From DATBIO01 sp036556965 (GTDB taxonomy: Bacteria; Acidobacteriota; Vicinamibacteria; Fen-336), in the NCBI GenBank assembly GCA_036556965.1, contig DATBIO010000027.1:1-15042 (forward strand): DNA of 15,042 bases. The letters run 5' to 3'. Below the pieces are notes generated by a model. The model ran no database searches, was not told where the DNA came from, and was given only the letters and a program-made list of their open reading frames with translations. Position 1 is the stretch's first letter; every line of letters begins with the position of its first letter. The translations under genes and the position numbers were made by a program. Below are positions 7,462 through 13,866 of the stretch, piece after piece.

Positions 7462-9033
7462 TCAGGGACCCAGGGCGGTCGCGCCGGGCGGGGGAGCGCC
7501 GCCCGTGTCCGCGGCGGTGAGGCGGTAGAGATCGTGGTGCCAGGGCTCCACGCGCAGCCCCGCCCGCTCGAATCGCCGCGCGGCGAAGATCTTCTGGCTG
7601 TACACGGCGTATCCCGGCGGCACGGTCAGCCCGAAATGCGGCAGCTCCAGCGGCCGCCCGTCGCGCAGGTAGGCCGCGACGTCGGCGAGGTCCACGGCGT
7701 CGTGGGCGAGGTGGGGGCCATCGGGCGCGCGACCCTCCGCCAGCCGGTAGTAGAGCAGGAACTGGTAGTGGTGGTACTCCGCGATCAGCACCGTCTCCGG
7801 TCCCAGGCCGTCCAGGAGGGCCGCCGCCGGCGCCGCCGCGTCGCGACCGGTCGCGGCCACGATCCCCGGCAGCCGGACCGCCGCCAGGGCGAGGGGCGAG
7901 ACGAGGGCCACCACGGCCACCGCCCGCGCATGGCGCGGAGAGGCGGGCTCCAGCCGGCGCAGCAGCGCGTCGAGGCCCACGCCGGCGACGAGCGCGGCCA
8001 GCAGGTGGTTCGGTATGAAGTACGGCGGCAGGTCGCTGATGTCGTAGCCCAGCGCGAAGGCCAGGTTGCCCGCGTAGGCCAGCAGGAGGAAGACCCCGGC
8101 CGGCGTGCGGCCGAGCGCCGCCACTCCCAGGGGGGCGAAGAAGGCGAGGGGAGCCAGCTCCTGCAGCGCGGTGTCCACGTAGTCGCGCAGGCGGACGCCC
8201 CAGAGCTGGCCCGCGCCGAAGGCGAACATGTCCCCGTGGAACTTCGCCCCCGTCACGAACGCCACCAGCCCGGGCACGCCGTCGATGGGCTCCGCGCGGT
8301 AGGGCGCGGCGCCCTCCGCCCCGCGCGCCAGCACCAGCGCGTACTGCGACGCGCACAGCGCGACGATGACGGCCACCGCCGCCACGCGCGCGGGCTGGAG
8401 GAACGCGCGCGGCCGGACCCACATCACGAGCACCACCACCGCGGGCAGCGCCGTGGCCATCAGCAGGTGGTTCCCGAAGGCCAGCGCGTAGACGGCGCAG
8501 GCGGCGTAGAAGTCGCGCTCGCGCGCGTGCCGCGCCCAGCGGATGAAGAGCAGCGCCGCCAGGGCGAGGAGCAGGGCGTGCAGGGCGTAGACCTCCGCCA
8601 CCACCGCGTGCCGCCAGAGGGTGGGGGAGAAGGCCAGGGTCCACACCGCGGCCAGCGCCGCGGGGGTGCGTGCGCCCAGCTCCCGCAGCACGCGCCAGCA
8701 CACGAACAGGGCCGCCACCGCGCAGAGGGCGGAGAAGGCGTTGGCGGCCAGGGCCGGGCTCACCGGCAGCAGGCGGCCGAGCACGTGAACGAGCCCGATG
8801 TAGAGCGGGTAGCCGGTGGGGTGCGGCACGGCCAGGAGCCGGGCCGCCATGCTCAGCTCGGCGGAGTCGCCGGAGTGCCCGACCCCGGGGAGCAGGGTGG
8901 CCAGGTAGACGACGAGGGGCAGGGCCGCCGCGGCCAGTCCCGCCGGGGCCCTGGTCACGACCTCCCGCACGCGGTCGCGCACGGCGCCCGGCGGCCGCGC
9001 CGGCGGGCCGCCCGGCATCCCGTTCGCGCTCAC
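7462..9033 (-). CDS. DUF2723 multi-pass membrane protein (GT-C-like)
   Basis: A polytopic membrane protein of about 520 residues from the DUF2723 family, thought to be GT-C-type glycosyltransferases using lipid-linked sugars. Counting from the ATG at 9018, the hallmark loop after the first helix is GVGHSGDSAEL with acidic D51 and E54. PHPTGYPLY (65-73) follows, and roughly nine to eleven hydrophobic helices extend to about residue 390. The C-terminal about 120 residues are soluble and probably extracytoplasmic. The open frame continues upstream to 9132, but that part lies in the divergent promoter region and is low in plausible coding signal. I chose GTG 9033 (MSANGMPGG); ATG 9018 is the alternative. 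Neither has a Shine-Dalgarno; a TACGAT -10-like hexamer at 9043-9048 would put the transcript start almost on GTG 9033. Substrate unknown. Confidence 0.85.
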   Translation of the reverse strand: MSANGMPGGPPARPPGAVRDRVREVVTRAPAGLAAAALPLVVYLATLLPGVGHSGDSAELSMAARLLAVPHPTGYPLYIGLVHVLGRLLPVSPALAANAFSALCAVAALFVCWRVLRELGARTPAALAAVWTLAFSPTLWRHAVVAEVYALHALLLALAALLFIRWARHARERDFYAACAVYALAFGNHLLMATALPAVVVLVMWVRPRAFLQPARVAAVAVIVALCASQYALVLARGAEGAAPYRAEPIDGVPGLVAFVTGAKFHGDMFAFGAGQLWGVRLRDYVDTALQELAPLAFFAPLGVAALGRTPAGVFLLLAYAGNLAFALGYDISDLPPYFIPNHLLAALVAGVGLDALLRRLEPASPRHARAVAVVALVSPLALAAVRLPGIVAATGRDAAAPAAALLDGLGPETVLIAEYHHYQFLLYYRLAEGRAPDGPHLAHDAVDLADVAAYLRDGRPLELPHFGLTVPPGYAVYSQKIFAARRFERAGLRVEPWHHDLYRLTAADTGGAPPPGATALGP

Positions 9034-9042
9034 TGGGCGCCC

Positions 9043-9048
9043 ATCGTA
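9043..9048 (-). promoter_or_regulatory. Possible -10 element for the DUF2723 gene
   Basis: TACGAT on the minus strand, 9 nt before GTG 9033. It matches four of six positions of a sigma-70 -10 box. No clear -35 is seen 16-18 nt upstream. The remainder of the divergent gap (to 9152) shows only a weak TAGGCT hexamer at 9138-9143 for the plus-strand gene. Confidence 0.25.
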
Positions 9049-9152
9049 CTTGCATCCCGAGCCGTGCAGGAGCGGGGCGAGGCCGGGCCGGTGGGCGGCC
9101 ACCGACGTCGCCGGCAGCGGAGGCAGCGACACTCTGCTAGGCTGCCCGGATC

Positions 9153-9749
9153 ATGAAGAGAACCCTGCCCGCCGTGCTGACCCTCGCCCTGGGCGCCGGC
9201 GTGGCGTCCGCCGGCACCCGCCTGGTGACCTCGTGGCGCGAGCCGTCCGCGGGGCCGCTCCGGTTCAAGAAGGTCCTGGTCATCTTCATGGCGCCCCACG
9301 AGTCCCAGCGCCGCTTCGCGGAGGCGTACCTGGCGAGCCTGATGAAACGCACGCAGGGCGTGCCCGCCTACACGCTCATCCCCACCGCGGAGGCCAAGGA
9401 CGAGAAGCGGCTGCGCGAGGTCGTGCAGCGCGAGGGCTTCGACGGCGCGGTGACCATGCGCTACATCGGCGCGGGGCAGGAGGTCACCTACCAGCCCGGC
9501 CTCTACGCCCCGGCGTACTACGGGTTCTATACCTACTACGCTTTCGCCGCGCCCCTGTCCTACGACCCCGGCTACCTGAAGGTCGATCGCGTGATCAGCC
9601 TGGAGACGCACGTCTACTCGGTGAAGGACGACAAGCTGGTGTGGACCGGCCTCAGCGAAACCACGAACCCCGACTCCGCCAAGAAGCTCGTGGACGACGT
9701 GGCGCGCAAGGTGGCGTCGGAGATGCGCAAGCACAAGCTGATCGAGTAG
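9153..9749 (+). CDS. Secreted protein of unknown function, tyrosine-rich centre
   Basis: A 198-residue exported protein with a clear signal peptide (MKRT start, hydrophobic 6-18, cleavage after ASA at residue 20). The mature part opens with VTSWREP, then a predicted alpha/beta region with KKVLVIFMAP (39-48). Residues 113-141 carry nine tyrosines. A conserved-looking C-terminal stretch follows (ETHVYSVKDDKLVWTGLSET, then TTNPDS) and a charged amphipathic helix. The overall pattern is like small secreted proteins of the DUF4136 type, which are also about 180-200 residues and begin with a Trp-containing strand, but I cannot assign the family firmly. No catalytic motif is evident, and no lipobox Cys is present. 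The ATG has no strong Shine-Dalgarno. It is divergent from the DUF2723 gene and convergent, with an 18-nt gap, on the hydrolase gene. Confidence 0.85.
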   Translation: MKRTLPAVLTLALGAGVASAGTRLVTSWREPSAGPLRFKKVLVIFMAPHESQRRFAEAYLASLMKRTQGVPAYTLIPTAEAKDEKRLREVVQREGFDGAVTMRYIGAGQEVTYQPGLYAPAYYGFYTYYAFAAPLSYDPGYLKVDRVISLETHVYSVKDDKLVWTGLSETTNPDSAKKLVDDVARKVASEMRKHKLIE

Positions 9750-9767
9750 GCCGCTCGGCGCGGCGCG

Positions 9768-11159
9768 CTACCGGCTGCCCGTGAAGCGGTACACCACCTG
9801 CCGCCCGCACCCGTTCGTCATGTTGAGCGTCTCCGTGCCCGAGATGGAGGTGCCGCTCACCAGGCCGTCCAGCAGGCCGGTGTAGGTCAGGGTGCCGAGC
9901 GTCCCCCCGCCCGAGGTGCGGAAGACGCCGTCGGGCTGGACGGTGCCGGTGTAGATGCGGGTGAGGCGCTCGATCATGCGCGCCTCCAGGCTCGTGCCGT
10001 TCGCGGCCACCGTGAGCACGACCTGGCCCGTGAACGCGGGCACGAAGTTGCACCCGCCGTCCGCCGTCTTCTCGGCGGCGATGTTGTAGGTGCCGGCGAA
10101 GGCCGCGGTGGGGGGCGCCTGGGTGGTGGGCGGTGGCTGGGTGGTGGGCGGCGGCTGGGCGCCGTCCGCCCCGCCCTCGTCCCCGCCCCCCAGGGTGGCC
10201 AGGAGGAGGCCGGCGCCGGCCGCGCCCACTCCGATGCCCACCTTGGTGGCCGTGCCCATGCCCGGGGGCGCCGCCCCCACCTCGCGCGGGAGGGTGGCCT
10301 TGCGGACCTGCTCCGCGATCCTGGTCACGTTCGGCGTCGTGGAGACGGCGTCCACGTGGCTGCCGTGGAGCTCGATGCGGGCCGCGGGCTCACCCGTCCC
10401 CTCGGGCAGCATCTGGCCGTCCAGGCTGACCACGCCGTCGGAGCCGCTGTGGAACAGGGTGTGGGTGACGTTGCTTCCCGTCTTCCCGTTCAGGAAGGGC
10501 GAGCCGGCGGTGCCCATGGGTCCCCAGTAGGACCCCGCCGCCCGCGCCATGGCCCCGCCGATCCCGGTGCCGAAGCCCACCGGCGAGACCAGGCCGGGGA
10601 TGCCGCCGAACGGCGTGACGACGGTGAAGAGGTGGATCTTCAGCGCGCCGGGGCCGCCGCGCGCCAGGGTGTTGTCCGAATGGCGGCCGGTGCGGCTGGA
10701 CAGGGCGTCGCGCGCGACGAGCCCGCCCGCCGAGTGGCACACCACGGCCAGCGAGGTCTCCTTCGTCTGGCGGACGAGCTCCCGTATCGCGTCGTCGAAC
10801 CGGAAGGAGTCCTCCTCGATGGTGCCGGTGGAGTCGATGAAGCGCTGGAGGCCGGTGGCCACGGCGCCCCCGGCTCCCGCGGGGATCATCGCCTCCTGGT
10901 AGACGAACAAGAAGACGTTGTGGTCCTTCTTCAGGTCGTTGACCAGGTTCTCGAAGTGCCTGGGGTCGGGGTCCTTGCCGTGCACCACGACCACCGAGGG
11001 CCGTCCCTCGACGTACTCGGAAGCCCGGACGATGCCCTTGCCGGCCAGCGCCGTCTCATCCAGGGCGGCTTCCGCGGCCAATGCCGGGAGCGAAGCGACG
11101 AGGAAGGCGACGACGGTCGCCCGTCGGAAGGCGGGGGAGCGCAGGGCCGCGAACGTCAC
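9768..11159 (-). CDS. Secreted alpha/beta hydrolase with TM segment, PPPTTQ linker and C-terminal beta domain
   Basis: A 463-residue composite protein. Residues 1-29 are a signal peptide (SLPALAA). An alpha/beta hydrolase (lipase/PGAP1-like) domain spans about 50-290: the VVVVHGKD strand-loop, nucleophile elbow VCHSAGG with S143 (Cys replaces the usual first Gly of GxSxG), and probable acid D241 (SGSDGVV) and H268 (HGSHVD). A glycine-rich hydrophobic segment follows (306-323), then a linker with PPPTTQ repeated (336-347). The last about 110 residues are predicted beta-rich with Cys 370 and 451. The GTG start is set by AGGAGG 6 nt upstream; the open frame runs on far upstream only as an antisense shadow of the regulator gene. 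It probably cleaves an ester or amide in the envelope; the substrate is unknown. It follows the cytochrome gene by 101 nt on the same strand. Confidence 0.88.
   Translation of the reverse strand: MTFAALRSPAFRRATVVAFLVASLPALAAEAALDETALAGKGIVRASEYVEGRPSVVVVHGKDPDPRHFENLVNDLKKDHNVFLFVYQEAMIPAGAGGAVATGLQRFIDSTGTIEEDSFRFDDAIRELVRQTKETSLAVVCHSAGGLVARDALSSRTGRHSDNTLARGGPGALKIHLFTVVTPFGGIPGLVSPVGFGTGIGGAMARAAGSYWGPMGTAGSPFLNGKTGSNVTHTLFHSGSDGVVSLDGQMLPEGTGEPAARIELHGSHVDAVSTTPNVTRIAEQVRKATLPREVGAAPPGMGTATKVGIGVGAAGAGLLLATLGGGDEGGADGAQPPPTTQPPPTTQAPPTAAFAGTYNIAAEKTADGGCNFVPAFTGQVVLTVAANGTSLEARMIERLTRIYTGTVQPDGVFRTSGGGTLGTLTYTGLLDGLVSGTSISGTETLNMTNGCGRQVVYRFTGSR
10120..10155 (-). repeat. Two 18-bp tandem repeats coding for PPPTTQ
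   Basis: TGGGTGGTGGGCGGTGGC (10120-10137) is followed directly by a copy with one base change (10138-10155), on the plus strand. On the minus strand they encode the PPPTTQ linker of the hydrolase. The plus strand has spaced GGG runs, though one loop is 8 nt, so a G-quadruplex is only marginally possible. Confidence 0.8.
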
Positions 11160-11165
11160 AGGGGA

Positions 11166-11171
11166 CCTCCT
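11166..11171 (-). promoter_or_regulatory. Ribosome binding site that fixes the hydrolase start
   Basis: AGGAGG on the minus strand, 6 nt before the GTG at 11159. Its GGAGG (11166-11170) is complementary to CCTCC of the transcript at 11178-11182, with a 7-nt loop, so the site could be masked in the mRNA. Confidence 0.75.
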
Positions 11172-11180
11172 CTCGATGGA

Positions 11181-11216
11181 GGACGGGACCCCGGAACGGC
11201 CGTCGGGGCCCCGTCC
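11181..11216 (-). terminator. Strong hairpin between cytochrome c and hydrolase genes
   Basis: Positions 11181-11193 pair with 11204-11216 across a 10-nt loop: 12 base pairs with one A-C mismatch (11188/11209), nearly all G-C. The loop contains the palindrome ACGGCCGT. No T-run follows on the minus strand. It may end the cytochrome transcript, or act as a leader structure for the hydrolase gene, whose ribosome binding site starts about 10 nt beyond it. Its base shares two nucleotides (11181-11182) with the possible SD-masking stem. Confidence 0.5.
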
Positions 11217-11260
11217 GCACGCGCCGGGCGTGGGAGGGGCCCCGATCCTACCGCCGGTGC

Positions 11261-11854
11261 CTAGTTCGCGGCCACCTCCTCCGGCTCCACGATCTGCGGC
11301 AGCGGCACCCGGTTCTTGACCGCGGGGATCGTGCGCAGGTACGCGTAGACGGCCTTGAGGTCCTCGTCGCTCAGGTTGCGGTAGACCTGCCACGGCATCG
11401 GAGGCAGGACGGGTCGGGCCACGCCCATGTGGCGTCCGGTGCGGATCGTCTGCACGAACGTCTCCTCGGACCAGCTGCCGATCCCCGTGTTCTCGTCGGG
11501 AGTCAGGTTGAAGGCGTAGCTGACGCCCCACGGCCCCGACCAGGCAGTGAGGTCCCACGCCGCCGTGGCCGCCCAGGGTCCCGGCGGGAGCTTGGGGGCG
11601 GGAGGCAGCGCGGAGCCCTCGGGATGCCCGGACAGCCGGCGCGAGAAGTCGAACTCCAGCCCGTGGGACCCCGGCTTCTTGGGCGTGTGGCAGTCGTCGC
11701 AGCCGATGGCGTTCACCAGGTACCGCCCGCGGGCCACCGGGTCGGGGCTGGCCGCCAGGGGCTCGGCTCCCCGGCGGGCGAGGAGCAGGAACGGCGTGGC
11801 GGCCAGGATGAGGGCGACGTACGTGCCGGCGGGACGTCCGAAAAAGTTGATCAC
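11261..11854 (-). CDS. Membrane-anchored monoheme cytochrome c
   Basis: A 197-residue electron carrier. An N-terminal hydrophobic segment (11-26, YVALILAATPFLLLA) would anchor or export it. The c-type domain follows: GRYLVNAIGCDDCHTPK with the heme-binding CDDCH (52-56), and M153 in LPPMPW as the probable second axial ligand. LSDEDLKAVYAYLRTIP (161-177) is the typical C-terminal helix. There is only one CXXCH, and a roughly 90-residue insert separates heme motif and Met; this resembles cytochromes associated with dehydrogenases or terminal oxidases. The GTG at 11854 is chosen because AGGAGG lies 5 nt upstream and the product then starts directly at the signal anchor (MINFFGRP); the upstream open frame to 12007 is promoter DNA. 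It is divergent from the HTH-TolB-TPR regulator and upstream of the hydrolase. Its redox partner is not visible here. Confidence 0.92.
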   Translation of the reverse strand: MINFFGRPAGTYVALILAATPFLLLARRGAEPLAASPDPVARGRYLVNAIGCDDCHTPKKPGSHGLEFDFSRRLSGHPEGSALPPAPKLPPGPWAATAAWDLTAWSGPWGVSYAFNLTPDENTGIGSWSEETFVQTIRTGRHMGVARPVLPPMPWQVYRNLSDEDLKAVYAYLRTIPAVKNRVPLPQIVEPEEVAAN

Positions 11855-11859
11855 GACGG

Positions 11860-11865
11860 CCTCCT
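11860..11865 (-). promoter_or_regulatory. Ribosome binding site for the cytochrome c gene
   Basis: AGGAGG on the minus strand, 5 nt before the GTG at 11854. It decides the start against the longer open frame. A perfect palindrome begins 6 nt further upstream. Confidence 0.75.
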
Positions 11866-11870
11866 CTGTC

Positions 11871-11888
11871 GCGCCCGGTTCCGGGCGC
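11871..11888. promoter_or_regulatory. Perfect 8-2-8 palindrome, candidate operator or leader hairpin
   Basis: GCGCCCGG-TT-CCGGGCGC, a perfect inverted repeat in the divergent region between the cytochrome c gene and the regulator gene. It lies 5 nt upstream of the cytochrome ribosome binding site. As DNA it could bind a dimeric regulator; as RNA it would form a stable stem next to the SD. A TTGGCA hexamer at 11921-11926 on the minus strand resembles a -35 box but no good -10 follows. Confidence 0.5.
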
Positions 11889-11950
11889 TCGCGGGAACAG
11901 ACGATTCGGAAGCCGCGTATTGCCAACGGCTTGCGCCCCATGACGTGCAG

Positions 11951-11980
11951 TGGCGCGCCTTGGCGAGCCTTGGCGCGGGT
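11951..11980 (+). repeat. Three direct repeats with 10-bp period upstream of the regulator gene
   Basis: TGGCGCGCCT, TGGCGAGCCT and TGGCGCGGGT follow one another without gaps, so TGGCG recurs once per helical turn. They end 28 nt before the chosen TTG start of the regulator at 12009. They could be operator half-sites bound on one DNA face. If the regulator instead starts at ATG 11940 they would be coding. Confidence 0.5.
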
Positions 11981-12008
11981 ACGCGCGCCGCCTATCATCC
12001 GTGGCACC

Positions 12009-13835
12009 TTGGGCGACCGGGCGGAACGCCTCGAATCCTGGAAGGAGATCGCCGCCTACCTGCGGCGCAGCCCCAGGACCGTGCAGCGGTGGGAGCGCTC
12101 GTCGGGCCTGCCCGTCCACCGCCTGCTCCACGACAGGCTCGGCAGCGTCTATGCGTACCCCTCCGAGCTGGACGCCTGGTGGGAAGAGCGCCGCGTGAGC
12201 CTGGGCGCCGAGGACGTCGAGGAGGCTCCCGAGAAGGTGGACGCGGCCGGGTCCGCGGACACGCTCGGGGAGCCGGCGCCGCCCCTCGCGGCCGAGGCGC
12301 CGCCGGCTGACGCGTCGCCGGCCGGAGCGCCGCCGTCCGGGAGGCGCCGCGCCTCGTGGTGGCGGGCGGGGACCGTGGCGGCCGCGGCCCTCGCGGTGGC
12401 GGCGGCCGGCTGGACGGCCTGGAGCCGGCGCAAGGCGGCGGCGCCGCGGCCGCAGCGGCTGGCCGTGCTGCCCTTCGCGAACTTCACCGGAAGCCCCGAG
12501 CAGGACTTCCTCAGCGACGGGCTCACCGAGGAGCTGACCGCCGAGCTGGGCCGGCTGCCCCAGCTCGGGGTCATCGCGCGCACCTCCGTCATGCGCTTCA
12601 AGAAGACGGACAAGGGGATCCGGGAGATCGGCCGCGAGCTGCGCGTGGACTACGTGCTCGAGGGGAGCGTGCGCCAGGCCGACCGCCGCCTGCGCGTCAC
12701 CGCCCAGCTCATCCGCGTGGCGGACGAGGTGCACGTCTGGGCGGACAGCTTCGACCGGGAGGGCGGCGACCTCATCGGCGTGCAGCGGGAGATCGCCCGC
12801 CGCGTGGCCGAGGAGACGCGGCTGCGCACGGCGGCCGCGCCGGAGCCGGCCGTCGACCCCGAGGCCCATCTCGCCTACCTGCGCGGCCGCTACCACTGGG
12901 CCCGGCGCACGGAGCAGGGCTTCCGCGAGGGCCTGCACCACTTCCAGCAGGCCATCGTCAAGGACCCGGGCTGGGCCCGCCCGTTCACGGGCCTCGCGGA
13001 CACGTACATGCTGATGGCGAACTACGGGTTCCTGCCGGTGGGGGAGGCAACGCCCAAGGCCCGCGACGCCGCGCAGCTCGCGCTCCGCCTGGACCCCGAC
13101 CTGGCGGAGGCGCACGCCTCCCTGGGCCTGATCCTCGGCAGCCACGACTGGGACTTCGCGGGGGCGGAGCGCGCCTTCCGCCGCGCCCTCGAGCTCAACC
13201 CGAGCCACGCCGCCGCCCGCCTGTGGTACGGCCTGCTCCTGCTGGACCTCGGGCGGGTGGAGGAGGCGCGCGTGCAGTTCCAGCGCGGCCTCGAGGCCGA
13301 CCCCCTCTCGGAGGGACTGCGGAGCCAGCTCGCCGCCTGCGACTTCCAGGAGGGCCGCTACGACCGCGCGCTGGCCGCGGAGAGGGCGGTGGCCGAGGCC
13401 AGTCCCGACCAGCCCAACGCCTGGATCTCCATCGCCCGCGTCCACCTCGTCACCGGCCGTCCGGACGACGCCCTGGCCGCCGTGGCCCGGGCGCGCGAGC
13501 TGACCTCGGACCACGCCAGCGTGATGGGGCTCCACGCCTACGCGCTGGCCCGGGCCGGGCGCCGGGAGGAGGCCCGCGACGTGCTCGAGCGCCTGGTGGC
13601 CGCCACCGGTCCCCGCAAGGCGCGCGCCTTCGACCTCGCCCTCGCCGCCACCGGCCTGGGCGAGCGCGAGCGGGCGCTCGCCTGGCTGGAGCAGATGGTG
13701 GAGGAGCGGCACGTGGGCGTGCGCTCGCTCGCGGGCTATCCCGAGTTCGACTCCCTGCGCACCGAGCCGCGCTTCCAGGCGGTGCTGGCGCGGGTGGGCA
13801 TCGGCAACCGCCGGGCGCTGGCCGCCGCGCGCTGA
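12009..13835 (+). CDS. HTH-TM-TolB-like-TPR membrane-associated regulator
   Basis: A 608-residue protein with DNA-binding and sensory-type parts. Residues 8-58 form an excisionase/MerR-like helix-turn-helix (ESWKEIAAYLRRSPRTVQRW, then GLPVHR and AYPSELDAWW). An Ala/Pro/Glu-rich linker (66-110) leads to a membrane helix (about 119-138) flanked by Arg/Lys. A TolB N-terminal/FlgO-like domain (149-270, AVLPFANFTGSPEQDFLSDG) follows, then TPR repeats over about 285-560. The HTH would face the cytoplasm and the TolB-TPR part the periplasm, as in CadC-type one-component regulators. The start is uncertain: TTG 12009 puts the HTH at the N-terminus as I know it from this family; ATG 11940 is the alternative and would add 23 residues of low-complexity promoter-like sequence. 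It is divergent from the cytochrome c gene, which it may regulate. Target and signal are unknown. Confidence 0.9.
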   Translation: MGDRAERLESWKEIAAYLRRSPRTVQRWERSSGLPVHRLLHDRLGSVYAYPSELDAWWEERRVSLGAEDVEEAPEKVDAAGSADTLGEPAPPLAAEAPPADASPAGAPPSGRRRASWWRAGTVAAAALAVAAAGWTAWSRRKAAAPRPQRLAVLPFANFTGSPEQDFLSDGLTEELTAELGRLPQLGVIARTSVMRFKKTDKGIREIGRELRVDYVLEGSVRQADRRLRVTAQLIRVADEVHVWADSFDREGGDLIGVQREIARRVAEETRLRTAAAPEPAVDPEAHLAYLRGRYHWARRTEQGFREGLHHFQQAIVKDPGWARPFTGLADTYMLMANYGFLPVGEATPKARDAAQLALRLDPDLAEAHASLGLILGSHDWDFAGAERAFRRALELNPSHAAARLWYGLLLLDLGRVEEARVQFQRGLEADPLSEGLRSQLAACDFQEGRYDRALAAERAVAEASPDQPNAWISIARVHLVTGRPDDALAAVARARELTSDHASVMGLHAYALARAGRREEARDVLERLVAATGPRKARAFDLALAATGLGERERALAWLEQMVEERHVGVRSLAGYPEFDSLRTEPRFQAVLARVGIGNRRALAAAR

Positions 13836-13862
13836 GCCGGACGCCGGCGGGCGCCGTCCGGC
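13836..13862. terminator. Hairpin shared by two convergent genes
   Basis: GCCGGACG (13836-13843) is perfectly complementary to CGTCCGGC (13855-13862) with an 11-nt loop. It fills almost the whole 31-nt gap between the stop codons of the regulator (plus) and the methyltransferase (minus). There is no T-run, so it is a GC-only bidirectional terminator candidate. Confidence 0.55.
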
Positions 13863-13866
13863 GGCG

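Noticed and set aside
9034..9132. N-terminal extension of the DUF2723 protein to 9132.
   Set aside because: It covers nearly the whole divergent gap to the plus-strand gene at 9153 and adds a segment unlike the family, before the first membrane helix.
5063..9156. Long plus-strand open frames opposite the DsbD and DUF2723 genes (for example 5063-7528 and 7534-9156).
   Set aside because: Antisense shadows with His/Gln/Gly/Arg-rich low-complexity products. The minus strand encodes full families with all catalytic residues.
10107..10160. G-quadruplex on the plus strand over the PPPTTQ coding repeats.
   Set aside because: One loop is 8 nt and the G-richness is explained by Pro and Thr codons on the minus strand; kept only as a repeat.
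11905..11930. Possible sigma-54 promoter (GTTGGCA...) upstream of the cytochrome gene.
   Set aside because: The GG and GC dinucleotides are not at the required spacing; the -12 part does not match.
9768..13712. A single minus-strand open frame of 1314 codons spanning hydrolase, cytochrome and regulator regions.
   Set aside because: Only the last 463 codons are a gene, with its own RBS at 11166-11171. The rest lies antisense to the regulator and cytochrome genes and has the biased Arg/Gly/His-rich composition of a GC-rich shadow frame.
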